DNA of 64,000 nt. Source: an uncultured Bacteroides sp. GTDB lineage: Bacteria > Bacteroidota > Bacteroidia > Bacteroidales > Bacteroidaceae. Positions within the stretch are counted from its first letter, which is position 1; the number at the start of each line of letters is the position of its first letter. Both the position numbers and the translations under genes were made by a program. Below the pieces are notes generated by a model. The model was not told where the DNA came from, did no database searches, and saw nothing but the letters and a program-made list of their open reading frames with translations. The DNA is taken from positions 558,001 to 622,000 of the forward strand of contig USAN01000001.1 of the NCBI GenBank assembly GCA_900552645.1, given 5' to 3'. Below, piece after piece: positions 1 to 8,343 of this stretch.

Positions 1-1968
1 AATTTCCTTGGTGCATGCGAACCCGAACCTGTACTTAACCTTGGATGGTTTAATGCTCCGGCAGCTCGTGGAATGCTTATGCATACTAAAGTATTTGGCC
101 GATATACAGGTCCTGAAGAGATAATGTATACAAATCCTCGTTACACCGAAATTAATGTAACGGATAATTATGCTCCTGTTGCCAAGGCTGAAATAGAAAT
201 AAAAGATGCAGAGGGAAATGTTGTAAAAGATGCAAAGGTAGAATTCAAGATATATAATTATGCCGAATTTTATACTGTGGCAACAAAGAATAGCGACGAT
301 GCCGGTAAGGTATCTCTTACAGCCGGTAAGGGTGATATGCTGGTATGGGCAACCAAGAATGGTAAGTTTGGTTACGGAAAAGTATCTTTCGGAAAAGATA
401 ATACACTTACAGTTGTATTGGACAAGAGCGCCGATGCTGCAATTACCGAATTATTCGATATAGTTCCTCCGGTAGAAGGAGTTAAACTGCCGGAAGTTAC
501 TCCAGAAGAGAGAGCATTGAACAATAAGCGTATGGCTCAGGAAGATTCTATTCGCAATGCCTATACAAGTACTTTCGTAAATGAAGAAAAGGCTCTTTTA
601 TTTGCAAAGGAAAACGGTTACGATTCGTCTTTAATTACAAAGCTTCTAATAGCATCACGCGGTAATTATGGCGTATTGGAAGAGTTTCTATCTTCACTTA
701 AGGATAGCGATGATAAGAAAAAAGGGATAGATCTCCTTCAAAATATATCTGCTAAAGATTTAAGGGATGTGTCTCTTGAAGTGCTTAAAGACAACATGAA
801 CGGTTCGAAAGATGAAAATGTGAAGTTTGTGCTTACGCCACGTGTAAGTAATGAAATGCTTACACCTTACAAATCTTTCTTCAATGATGTAATTGAATCA
901 GATAAAAAGAAGGAATATAAAGATAATCCTGCTCTACTTGTAAAGTTTGTGAAGGATAATGTTACAGTAAGCGATGAATGTAATACCGGCGGATCTCCTA
1001 TATCGCCTGCAGGTGTATGGAAATCAAGAAAAGCCGACAAGCATAGTCGTGATATATTCTTTGTTTCGTTGGCAAGAAGCTTGGAGATACCTGCACGTAT
1101 AGATGAGGTTACAGGAAAAGTGCAGTTAATGAAGGACAATAAACCCGAAGATGTGCTGTTCGAGAGTGTTCAGGATGCCGAAAGTACACCACAAGGAATA
1201 TTGAAAGCTTCGTATACTCCAATAAAATCTTTGAAAGACCCTAAATACTATTCACACTTTACTATTTCAAAGATTAAGGATAACGGACAGCTTCAGTTAC
1301 TTAACTATGATGAAGGCGATATTGATATGGGTGCCGGTGCTACATGGAGTAATCTGCTTAAGAACGGTACAAGCCTTGATGCCGGAAATTATGTATTGGT
1401 AACGGGAACTCGCCTTGCAAACGGAGGTGTATTGTCCGATATGACTTTCTTTACAATAGAACCTTCAAAGACAACAAACGTTGTTCTTGAAATGCGCGAA
1501 AGTAAGGATGAAGTACAAGTTATAGGTAACTTCAATTCCGAATCTATGTTCCTTCCTGTAAATACAAAAGAAGAGGTTTCGGTATTGTCACGTACAGGTC
1601 GTGGCTATTATATATTGGCTGTTTTAGGAGTCGGTCAGGAACCTACAAATCATGCTTTGCGCGATATAGCACAGCTTAATGTTCAGTTTAACGAATGGGG
1701 TAGAAAGATTATTCTTCTATTCCCTAACGAAGAGCAATACAAGAAGTTCAATCCAAACGAGTTTAAAGGACTTCCTTCTACAATAGAATATGGTATTGAT
1801 GTAGATGGAAAAATTCAAAAACAGATTGCCGACAATATGAAACTTAGCAATAAAACTATTTTGCCTATGTTTATCATTGCCGATACTTTTAATCGCGTAG
1901 TATTTGTATCACAAGGCTATACAATTGGGCTAGGCGAGCAGATGATGAAGATTATTCATAAACTTTAA
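1..1968 (+). CDS. Transglutaminase-like protein with thioredoxin-like C-terminus (5' truncated by window)
   Basis: The reading frame is open from base 1, so the start lies before the window; 655 residues are visible. An Ig/carboxypeptidase-regulatory-like segment (about bases 140-430) precedes a transglutaminase-like core (about 960-1290) with the family hallmark RSLEIPARID. At the place where active family members carry the catalytic Cys the sequence reads KHSRDIFF, so the nucleophile seems absent; a later HFTISKI may correspond to the His region. The last ~125 residues look like a thioredoxin fold (KIILLFPNEEQ, TILPMFIIAD) without a CxxC. In Bacteroides such proteins are large exported proteins of unknown role. 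The product is probably a non-enzymatic or altered-activity member; family assignment is moderately sure and function unknown. A terminator follows directly. Confidence 0.7.
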   Translation, partial: NFLGACEPEPVLNLGWFNAPAARGMLMHTKVFGRYTGPEEIMYTNPRYTEINVTDNYAPVAKAEIEIKDAEGNVVKDAKVEFKIYNYAEFYTVATKNSDDAGKVSLTAGKGDMLVWATKNGKFGYGKVSFGKDNTLTVVLDKSADAAITELFDIVPPVEGVKLPEVTPEERALNNKRMAQEDSIRNAYTSTFVNEEKALLFAKENGYDSSLITKLLIASRGNYGVLEEFLSSLKDSDDKKKGIDLLQNISAKDLRDVSLEVLKDNMNGSKDENVKFVLTPRVSNEMLTPYKSFFNDVIESDKKKEYKDNPALLVKFVKDNVTVSDECNTGGSPISPAGVWKSRKADKHSRDIFFVSLARSLEIPARIDEVTGKVQLMKDNKPEDVLFESVQDAESTPQGILKASYTPIKSLKDPKYYSHFTISKIKDNGQLQLLNYDEGDIDMGAGATWSNLLKNGTSLDAGNYVLVTGTRLANGGVLSDMTFFTIEPSKTTNVVLEMRESKDEVQVIGNFNSESMFLPVNTKEEVSVLSRTGRGYYILAVLGVGQEPTNHALRDIAQLNVQFNEWGRKIILLFPNEEQYKKFNPNEFKGLPSTIEYGIDVDGKIQKQIADNMKLSNKTILPMFIIADTFNRVVFVSQGYTIGLGEQMMKIIHKL

Positions 1969-2006
1969 GCCATATAGATGGCTGTGTGTAAACAGTCATA
2001 AATAAT

Positions 2007-2056
2007 AATGGTGTTCCTAAAATCTGTAATAAGATTGGGAACACCATTATTTTTAT
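2007..2056 (+). terminator. Rho-independent terminator after the transglutaminase-like gene
   Basis: An 11-bp stem (aatggtgttcc / ggaacaccatt, 2007-2017 and 2038-2048) is followed by a T-rich tract. It lies about 40 bases after the stop codon. The flanks are also A/T rich on the other side, so it may act weakly on the minus strand. Confidence 0.8.
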
Positions 2057-2084
2057 GTCTGTTTTTTACTACATAAAATTAATT

Positions 2085-2169
2085 GTTTCATTATAATGAA
2101 ACGATTGCTTCATATATATGAGCCTATCGGCTCATTACTATGGAACGATCGGCTCATTACTATGGAACG
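2085..2169. repeat. Array of four ~20-22 bp palindrome-like repeats
   Basis: Two exact 22-bp copies (2126-2147 and 2148-2169, core ctcattactatggaacgat) are preceded by two diverged copies. The first is an 18-bp perfect palindrome (gtttcattataatgaaac, 2085-2102), then a version around 2109-2125. Each unit is a pseudo-palindrome of the form (t/c)tcattanaatg(a/g)a. The array sits between the terminator and the 3' end of cutC and encodes nothing. Confidence 0.7.
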
Positions 2170-2370
2170 ATAAACTTATTGTGATTGTTTGACTATAACT
2201 GATTTCACTTTACACTAAAAGATGATTAGATATTTTTGTTTTTCTAATATCCACTTTTATATCTTTCGATAATCGGAAGTGAAGTTTATTTCTATACTTA
2301 GCATTTTAGAACCGTCCTTAAGGAAAGGGATGCCATAATACTTATCATTTAAAAAGTAAATACTATTATA

Positions 2371-3126
2371 TTAAATATTATTTAATGCATTAATAGCCGC
2401 CTTTACTTTTTGTGGATCGGTAACATCGCGTTCATACTCTTCTATCTTGACTGTGCCACCCATAGAAACTTTAGGATTACGATATTTCATCTCACTTTCT
2501 ACGTTACTTCTTCCCGAGAAATGAAACTCTTCTGCACCTGTTTCTTTGCTTATCTTAGCAATATTTGCAGCATTCACTCCACAACCGGGCATAATTATAA
2601 TTCGTCCGTTGGACTGCTCTACAAGGTTCTTTAATAGTGAAATTCCTTTTTCGGCTGTAGCCTCTTGTCCGGAAGTAAGTATTCGGGTACATCCTAATGA
2701 TATAATATCTTCTAAAGCTTTAAAAGGATCATTGCACATATCAAAAGCACGATGAAAGGTTACGTTCATGCCTTTTGATGCATCCATCATCCTTTTCATT
2801 ACATCCATATCTACATTTCCATCGGCTGTAAGACATCCAAATACAACACCATCTGCACCGGCTTCGAGTGCGCATCTTATATCTTCAAGCATTATTTCCT
2901 GCTCGAGTGCAGAGTATAGAAAATCGCCTCCGCGAGGACGTATTATAACATGAAGCTTTGTTGTTTTAAGTAGCTTACGAGCCATTTTTATATCGCCTAA
3001 GGAAGGGGTGGTACCACCTTCAGGAATACCTGCACACAGTTCAACTCTGTACGCACCGCCTTCCTCTGCCTTAACAGCACTTTCAACCGAGTTAGCACAA
3101 ATTTCAATTTTAGTCTTTATACTCAT
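2371..3126 (-). CDS. cutC: CutC family protein
   Basis: The 251-residue product matches the usual size of the CutC TIM-barrel family. Typical features are the N-terminal EICANSVESAVKAEEGGAYRVELC, the loop RPRGGDFLYS, FHRAFDMC, LTSGQEATAEKGI and IMPGCGVN. The family was linked to copper homeostasis in E. coli, but that role is disputed and the biochemical activity is not settled. It is transcribed towards the transglutaminase-like gene and away from nothing obvious; glsA lies 127 bases upstream on the same strand, so cutC may be the last gene of a gadB-glsA-cutC unit or have its own promoter. No strong terminator follows it. Confidence 0.9.
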   Translation of the reverse strand: MSIKTKIEICANSVESAVKAEEGGAYRVELCAGIPEGGTTPSLGDIKMARKLLKTTKLHVIIRPRGGDFLYSALEQEIMLEDIRCALEAGADGVVFGCLTADGNVDMDVMKRMMDASKGMNVTFHRAFDMCNDPFKALEDIISLGCTRILTSGQEATAEKGISLLKNLVEQSNGRIIIMPGCGVNAANIAKISKETGAEEFHFSGRSNVESEMKYRNPKVSMGGTVKIEEYERDVTDPQKVKAAINALNNI

Positions 3127-3253
3127 TTTCGTTTTATATGATAAATTACAACGTTATAATAATATTGCAAAATAAATAAAAAACACAGGGTATACCAGAC
3201 TTTTATAAGTTTGTAGCTACTCTAATTAAAAATAATTAACCACTATATATAAT

Positions 3254-4216
3254 TTAAACTATACTAATTCTATGTCCATTGAATAGATTCATGCCAAGTT
3301 TATTCATTATATACTTTATTGCAAGCTGAGCTTTTACAGAATTTCCTGCATCATCCAATGGAGGTGCAAAAGCTGCAATACCCATTAATCCAGGCATTAC
3401 GCCCATAACTCCGCCACCTACTCCGGTTTTTGCAGGTAATCCTGAGGTGTATAACCAATCGCCGGTATGTTGATAGAAACCAACAGTTGCAATCATGGAT
3501 GTTATTTTAGGAGCAAGATCCTGATCGAACACCTGTTTCTTTGTTACTGGATTCATGCCTTCGTTGGCAATTGTTGCACCACATACAGCAAGCTGCTGAG
3601 CTGTAACACCAAGAGAACATTGGCGTGTATATAAATCTAGCGACATATCTGGATCGTCGTATATTCTGTCATAGTTTTTAAGCAACCATGCTATAGAGCG
3701 ATTATTGAAGTTGGTAGCCGATTCGGATTTGTATAGTTCGTCTATAAGTGTAAGAGGGCTTCCGCAAAGCTGATTTACGTTATCAAGTATCGCTTTCCAC
3801 TTTTCGTCGCTGTTTCCGGTAGGTTTTACCATACTGTCGGCACTTATTGCTCCGGCATTAACCAGTGGGGTAGAAGGATGGTCATTTTCAAGAAGAATAG
3901 CCATTATAGAATTGAATGGCAAACCGGTTGCATCAGCACCAATTTTCTCGAGTATTGTCTTTGCCCCATATTGCTGAAGAACAAGAATAGCAGTAGGAAC
4001 CTTAGATACCGATTCTATCCCGAATTGATACTGGGTATCTCCCAATTGTATTATTTCGCCATTCATAAGGCATATACTTATTCCGAATAGTTTGGAATTA
4101 ATGTTTGCCAGATAAGGTATATAATTGGCATTATTGCCATCGGTATTGTCTTTGTAAAGATCGTATGCTTCTTGTACTACATCTTTTATTTGCTGAACTG
4201 ATATGTTTTTTTCCAT
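3254..4216 (-). CDS. glsA: Glutaminase (serine-dependent, beta-lactamase fold)
   Basis: This 320-residue enzyme hydrolyses glutamine to glutamate and ammonia in the cytoplasm. The SxxK catalytic signature is seen at S69-V-S-K72 (FGIESVSKVPTA), with the family motifs NAGAI, SLGVTAQQLA and the C-terminal PAKTGVGGG. Length equals the usual ~310-320 residues. It follows gadB with a hairpin terminator between them, so it is probably expressed by partial read-through. Released ammonia consumes a proton and the glutamate feeds the decarboxylase, the established acid-resistance pairing in gut Bacteroides. Confidence 0.95.
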   Translation of the reverse strand: MEKNISVQQIKDVVQEAYDLYKDNTDGNNANYIPYLANINSKLFGISICLMNGEIIQLGDTQYQFGIESVSKVPTAILVLQQYGAKTILEKIGADATGLPFNSIMAILLENDHPSTPLVNAGAISADSMVKPTGNSDEKWKAILDNVNQLCGSPLTLIDELYKSESATNFNNRSIAWLLKNYDRIYDDPDMSLDLYTRQCSLGVTAQQLAVCGATIANEGMNPVTKKQVFDQDLAPKITSMIATVGFYQHTGDWLYTSGLPAKTGVGGGVMGVMPGLMGIAAFAPPLDDAGNSVKAQLAIKYIMNKLGMNLFNGHRISIV

Positions 4217-4234
4217 ATTTTAGTGTATTCTAGT

Positions 4235-4278
4235 TATTAAAAAGCCCACGCTGCAAGTATAATACATAGTAGCGTGGG
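4235..4278 (-). terminator. Hairpin terminator/attenuator between gadB and glsA
   Basis: An 8-bp perfect GC-rich stem (cccacgct 4245-4252 / agcgtggg 4271-4278) is followed on the minus strand by ctttttaat. It lies in the 75-base gap between gadB and glsA and would lower glsA expression relative to gadB. Confidence 0.75.
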
Positions 4279-4291
4279 AATTGTAACAGTA

Positions 4292-5734
4292 TTATTTCTT
4301 GTTGGCTATAGAATGAGAGTTGTGGGTAAAGACTGTACCTTTAACCTTCTCATTTTTGCTCAATGAAATACGACTAGGAGTAGGATATTCCATCTTTTCG
4401 AAATATTCTATAGCATTATGAATATCATTAAGCAATTGGTCGGCCATGTCGCGACTGAATCCTTGGCGACATACTATACGCATTACTACATAGTTTTCAA
4501 GATTGTCGGGCAATGTATATGCCGGAACCATCCATCCACTTTGCTGTAGTTTTGCTTGAAGGTCATAAAGTGTCCATTTAGCGGTCTTATCATAATCAGG
4601 ATTCATGTACCATATAAACAATGGATTAGGAATCTCCTCGCTATAGTTCTTGAACTGTGGGAATTTTGCAATCTGTTCATGCAAATATTTTGTAATATCC
4701 ATAGAATTTTGCTGAATTGCTGCGTATCCCTTGAATCCTAAACGGATAAACTGATAATACTGACCAAGTATCTGAGCAGCAGGACGACTGAAATTCAAAC
4801 CAACCTGTGTAATGTTTGCTCCAAGATAATTAACGCTGAATGCCATAGCATCGGGTAAATATTTCTTGTCCTTCCAGCATACCCATCCCAATCCTGGATA
4901 TACAAGTCCGAATTTATGCCCTGATGTACTAATTGATAAAACCCATTTTAAGCGGAAGTCCCATTTTACCTCAGGGTTAAGGAAAGGAAGTATAAAACCA
5001 CCAGTCGCTGCATCTACATGGATAGGAACATCATATCCTGTTTTGGCATTATATTCATCAAGTGCTTTGTCAAGAGCCTCTACATCATCATTCAGTCCTG
5101 TCCATGTAACACCCTGAATAGGAACTACACAGATAGTATTTTCATCACACATCTTAATTGCTTCTTGAGGATCTAGAGTGGTCTTGTCAAGAGTAAGCGG
5201 AACCTGACGCATTTCTATCTGCCATAGTTGTGCAAATTTTTCCCAAACTACCTGAAATCCTGATGAAATCACAAAGTTAGGCTTGTCAAAAGGCTTGCCT
5301 TCTGCCTGTCTTCTTTTACGCCATCTTAACCATGCAGCAACACCACCAAGCATACATGCTTCGGAAGAGCCAATAGCCAAAGCACCTGCTTTCCATTTAG
5401 CTTGTTCAGGAGTGTTCCATAAGTTAGCTACTATATTGATACATTTCCCATTCATTACTGCAATGCGTGGATATTCGGTCTCGTCAATATAGTTTACACT
5501 GATTGCCTCATTCATTAATTTAGTAGCATAGCTGTCCATGTAGGTGGTTACGAAAGTAGCCAGATTAAGACGAGGTTGCGTTTGTGCAAAGGTTTCATCT
5601 TTTACCATTTGATACGCTATTTCAGGAGTTGTAGGTTCCATAGGAATAGTGTCTACTGGAGAAGGTTTTAACATTTCATTTGAGCCAAAAATAGAAGTCT
5701 TGGCATTACCGTCTCTTAAATCAGATTCTTTCAT
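4292..5734 (-). CDS. gadB: Glutamate decarboxylase
   Basis: A 480-residue PLP enzyme that turns glutamate into GABA plus CO2, consuming a proton. The PLP lysine is K274 in STSGHKFG; the HVDAATGGF motif (D241) and SSEACMLGG phosphate-binding region are intact. The N-terminal segment and a C-terminal tail containing His (FTHNSHS) resemble GadA/B of enteric bacteria, where the tails control activity with pH; that control is inferred here. It is the first gene of a gadB-glsA unit, divergent from an EamA transporter. No glutamate/GABA antiporter gene is adjacent in this window. Confidence 0.96.
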   Translation of the reverse strand: MKESDLRDGNAKTSIFGSNEMLKPSPVDTIPMEPTTPEIAYQMVKDETFAQTQPRLNLATFVTTYMDSYATKLMNEAISVNYIDETEYPRIAVMNGKCINIVANLWNTPEQAKWKAGALAIGSSEACMLGGVAAWLRWRKRRQAEGKPFDKPNFVISSGFQVVWEKFAQLWQIEMRQVPLTLDKTTLDPQEAIKMCDENTICVVPIQGVTWTGLNDDVEALDKALDEYNAKTGYDVPIHVDAATGGFILPFLNPEVKWDFRLKWVLSISTSGHKFGLVYPGLGWVCWKDKKYLPDAMAFSVNYLGANITQVGLNFSRPAAQILGQYYQFIRLGFKGYAAIQQNSMDITKYLHEQIAKFPQFKNYSEEIPNPLFIWYMNPDYDKTAKWTLYDLQAKLQQSGWMVPAYTLPDNLENYVVMRIVCRQGFSRDMADQLLNDIHNAIEYFEKMEYPTPSRISLSKNEKVKGTVFTHNSHSIANKK

Positions 5735-5913
5735 AACGAATAATATTTAGGTTAATAAAACAATTTCTGTCTTTAACAATATCCAATGTTAAAAGTTCTA
5801 TGCGAAATTGCTTTTAATATATATTGCATATGTACTTAGTATTTGTATAACTTTAATTCTGAACATAAGTAAAAATAAGTTGTTTTATAATCCTAAAATC
5901 ACAGGTTTATAAA

Positions 5914-6831
5914 ATGAAAAAGAGTATTGAAGGAAATTTGAGCATTGGTATATCAAAGATGTTCAGTGGCTTTAACATGAATGCCTTAAAATTCTTGCTG
6001 CCTGTATGGATAGCACCAATAACAGGAGTTACATTTAGATTAGTATTTGGAGCAATAGCATTTTGGATTATAGGTATTTTTTGCAAGCCCGAAAATGCTA
6101 CGTTAAAACAAAAGCTTTACCTATTATTGTTAGGAGGATTAGGCATGTACGGATTCATGGCCTTCTATTTGGCAGGATTAAGCTATACAACTCCTGTTTC
6201 CAGCTCAATATTTTTAAGTCTTGAACCTATATGGGTTTTTGTAATAACAGTTATATTTTTTGGAGAACGAATTACTTCTCTAAAAATATTCGGTATTTTA
6301 CTTGGTCTGTCAGGAGCTCTATTATGTATTATATTCCAACCTACGAACGATTTGGCTAGTAATGCATTCCTAGGAAATATGTTCAGTTTAATAAGCTCTG
6401 TTATCTATGCCATATTTCTTATTTTCAGCAAACGTCTTCTTATAGGAATAGGCAATATGACTATGCTTAAGTTTACATTCCTTGGTGCAGCAATAGTATC
6501 AGTGGTGGTTAATTACTTCTATGGATTTGATGCTCCTATACTGTCCCAACCTTTCTTTTCATTACCTGTGTTAGCCTTGCTTTTCGTCCTTCTATTTCCT
6601 ACAACATTAAGTTATCTACTTCTTCCTATAGGATTGAAATATCTTAGTGCTACTTTGGTAGCTATATATGGATATCTTATATTAGTAGTTGCAACTATAA
6701 CTTCATTCATACTTGGTCAGGATAGATTTTCATGGATTCAGTGTGCAGCTATAATCCTAATCTGTATAAGTGTATATCTTGTAGAAATAGCCGAAAAGAA
6801 GAGTTCATCTTCCGAACCAAAATTGAACTGA
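5914..6831 (+). CDS. EamA/DMT-family transporter
   Basis: A 305-residue integral membrane protein with ten predicted helices arranged as two EamA repeats (about residues 8-140 and 150-290). Typical signs are the LLGGLGMYGFMAFYLAGLSYTTPVSSSIF segment ending repeat 1, with LEPIWVFVITVIFFGERIT, and its counterpart LKYLSATLVAIYGYLILVVAT in repeat 2. The substrate cannot be read from sequence; relatives export amino acids or other metabolites. It is divergent from gadB over a 179-base gap, but nothing shows that it serves the GABA system. Confidence 0.88.
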   Translation: MKKSIEGNLSIGISKMFSGFNMNALKFLLPVWIAPITGVTFRLVFGAIAFWIIGIFCKPENATLKQKLYLLLLGGLGMYGFMAFYLAGLSYTTPVSSSIFLSLEPIWVFVITVIFFGERITSLKIFGILLGLSGALLCIIFQPTNDLASNAFLGNMFSLISSVIYAIFLIFSKRLLIGIGNMTMLKFTFLGAAIVSVVVNYFYGFDAPILSQPFFSLPVLALLFVLLFPTTLSYLLLPIGLKYLSATLVAIYGYLILVVATITSFILGQDRFSWIQCAAIILICISVYLVEIAEKKSSSSEPKLN

Positions 6832-6926
6832 TATATTTTTAACAATAGTATCTTTTATGGTCGGTTAAAAACGATTAATCTTAATGATTTTTACATTTTT
6901 ATAGAGAAATTATAAGTTATCTCTTC

Positions 6927-6954
6927 TTGTTATTCAATTAATATATTATTTTTG
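6927..6954 (+). promoter_or_regulatory. Bacteroidetes-type promoter for rseC-rnf
   Basis: TTG (6927-6929), a 17-base spacer and TATTTTTG (6947-6954) match the primary sigma factor consensus of Bacteroidetes. The predicted start of transcription near 6960 gives a leader of about 25 bases to the rseC ATG. Confidence 0.65.
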
Positions 6955-6984
6955 CTGCAATTTTGTAATGTGTACTTTGCAAAA

Positions 6985-7410
6985 ATGGCAAATTTAATAA
7001 AACATCTTGGTATTGTGGAAAACATTGACGGTGCTCATATAATTGTGAGGATTGTTCAAACTTCTGCATGCTCTTCTTGTAGCATAAAAGGACATTGTTC
7101 TGCTTCGGAGAGCAAGGAAAAATTAATTGATATATATAATACCGATACTTCATCTTACAGTATAGGAGATAAAGTATGGGTAATTGGTGCTACTTCTATG
7201 GGAATGCAGGCGGTTCTGCTGGCATTTGTAATCCCTTTTGCTATTCTTATATTCTTTCTATTCTTTTTCATGAGAATAACCTCAGGAAATGAATGGTTCT
7301 CTGCGTTAATCGCATTAGGATCTTTAATACCATATTATATTATAGTATATCTGTATAGAAATAAATTAAGCAAAAAATTTGCTTTTAGTATAGAACATAT
7401 AAATAATTAA
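6985..7410 (+). CDS. rseC: RseC/MucC-like membrane protein
   Basis: The 141-residue product starts at the ATG at 6985; an upstream in-frame codon at 6952 overlaps the -7 box and is unlikely to be used. An N-terminal cytoplasmic part holds four closely spaced cysteines (SACSSCSIKGHCSAS) followed by two membrane helices (about residues 75-95 and 102-122). This is the SoxR-reducing/RseC family layout. The gene opens the rnf operon with a 20-base gap to rnfB, an arrangement common in Bacteroidales; a role in Rnf assembly or redox regulation is inferred from context. Confidence 0.88.
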   Translation: MANLIKHLGIVENIDGAHIIVRIVQTSACSSCSIKGHCSASESKEKLIDIYNTDTSSYSIGDKVWVIGATSMGMQAVLLAFVIPFAILIFFLFFFMRITSGNEWFSALIALGSLIPYYIIVYLYRNKLSKKFAFSIEHINN

Positions 7411-7430
7411 TAAATAACTAACTAAAGCTT

Positions 7431-8309
7431 ATGGATTTAATTTTGATTGCAGTGCTTTCTTTAGGTGCAATAGGTTTGATTGCTGCGGTAATCTTATATT
7501 TTGTATCGAAGAAGTTTGCTGTATACGAGGATCCACGAATTGCAAAGGTAGGAGAAGTTCTTCCTCAGGCAAATTGTGGTGGATGTGGTTATCCGGGATG
7601 TTCTGCATTTGCCGATGCCTGTGTAAAAAGTGCATCTTTGGATGGTAAGTACTGTCCGGTAGGTGGCCAACCTGTTATGGATAAAGTTGGGCAGATTTTA
7701 GGCATTGAAGCAGCAGCTGCCGAACCTAAGGTGGCAGTGGTAAGATGCAACGGAAGTTGCGAAAACCGTCCTCGACTTACAGAGTATGATGGAGCGGTAT
7801 CTTGCAGGATAGCTCATGCTACATTTGGTGGCGAAACTTTATGTAGCTATGGTTGTCTAGGTTGTGGCGATTGTGTTGAAGCTTGTACTTTCGATGCAAT
7901 TCACATGAACCCGGAAACTGGATTGCCTGAAGTTGATGAAGAAAAGTGTACGGCTTGTGGTGCTTGCAGCAAGGCTTGTCCAAGAGCTATCATTGAAATC
8001 CGTCCAAAGGGCAAGAATAATCGTCGTGTATTCGTATCTTGTGTAAACAAGGATAAGGGTGCGGTAGCAAACAAGGCATGCAAGGTTAGTTGCATAGCAT
8101 GTGGAAAATGTGTTAAGGTTTGCCCATTCGAGGCTATCACAGTCGAGAACAACCTTGCGTATATAGATCCAGCTAAATGTAAGTCTTGCAGAAAATGCGT
8201 TTCTGAATGTCCTAAGAGTGCTATCTGGGAGGTTAATTTTCCTCCAAAGAAAGTAGTTGCTCCAAAGGCCGAGACCGAAACTGTTGATGCTTCAAAAACT
8301 GAAGCATAA
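7431..8309 (+). CDS. rnfB: Rnf complex ferredoxin subunit RnfB
   Basis: This 292-residue subunit accepts electrons from ferredoxin. An N-terminal membrane helix (residues 4-26) is followed by the Fe-S domain NCGGCGYPGC (C49, C52, C57) and four ferredoxin-type motifs: CLGCGDCVEAC, CTACGACSKAC, CIACGKCVKVC and CKSCRKCVSEC. Four cubane motifs are more than the two in E. coli RsxB and resemble the RnfB of strict anaerobes. The tail is acidic and Lys/Ala rich. It lies in a tight rseC-rnfBCDGEA operon. Confidence 0.96.
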   Translation: MDLILIAVLSLGAIGLIAAVILYFVSKKFAVYEDPRIAKVGEVLPQANCGGCGYPGCSAFADACVKSASLDGKYCPVGGQPVMDKVGQILGIEAAAAEPKVAVVRCNGSCENRPRLTEYDGAVSCRIAHATFGGETLCSYGCLGCGDCVEACTFDAIHMNPETGLPEVDEEKCTACGACSKACPRAIIEIRPKGKNNRRVFVSCVNKDKGAVANKACKVSCIACGKCVKVCPFEAITVENNLAYIDPAKCKSCRKCVSECPKSAIWEVNFPPKKVVAPKAETETVDASKTEA

Positions 8310-8343
8310 TTAAATTAATGATAAATTTAAAAAAGATATAATT

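Noticed and set aside
2085..2169. Possible CRISPR array
   Set aside because: Units are directly adjacent without spacers and vary in sequence; no cas genes are near.
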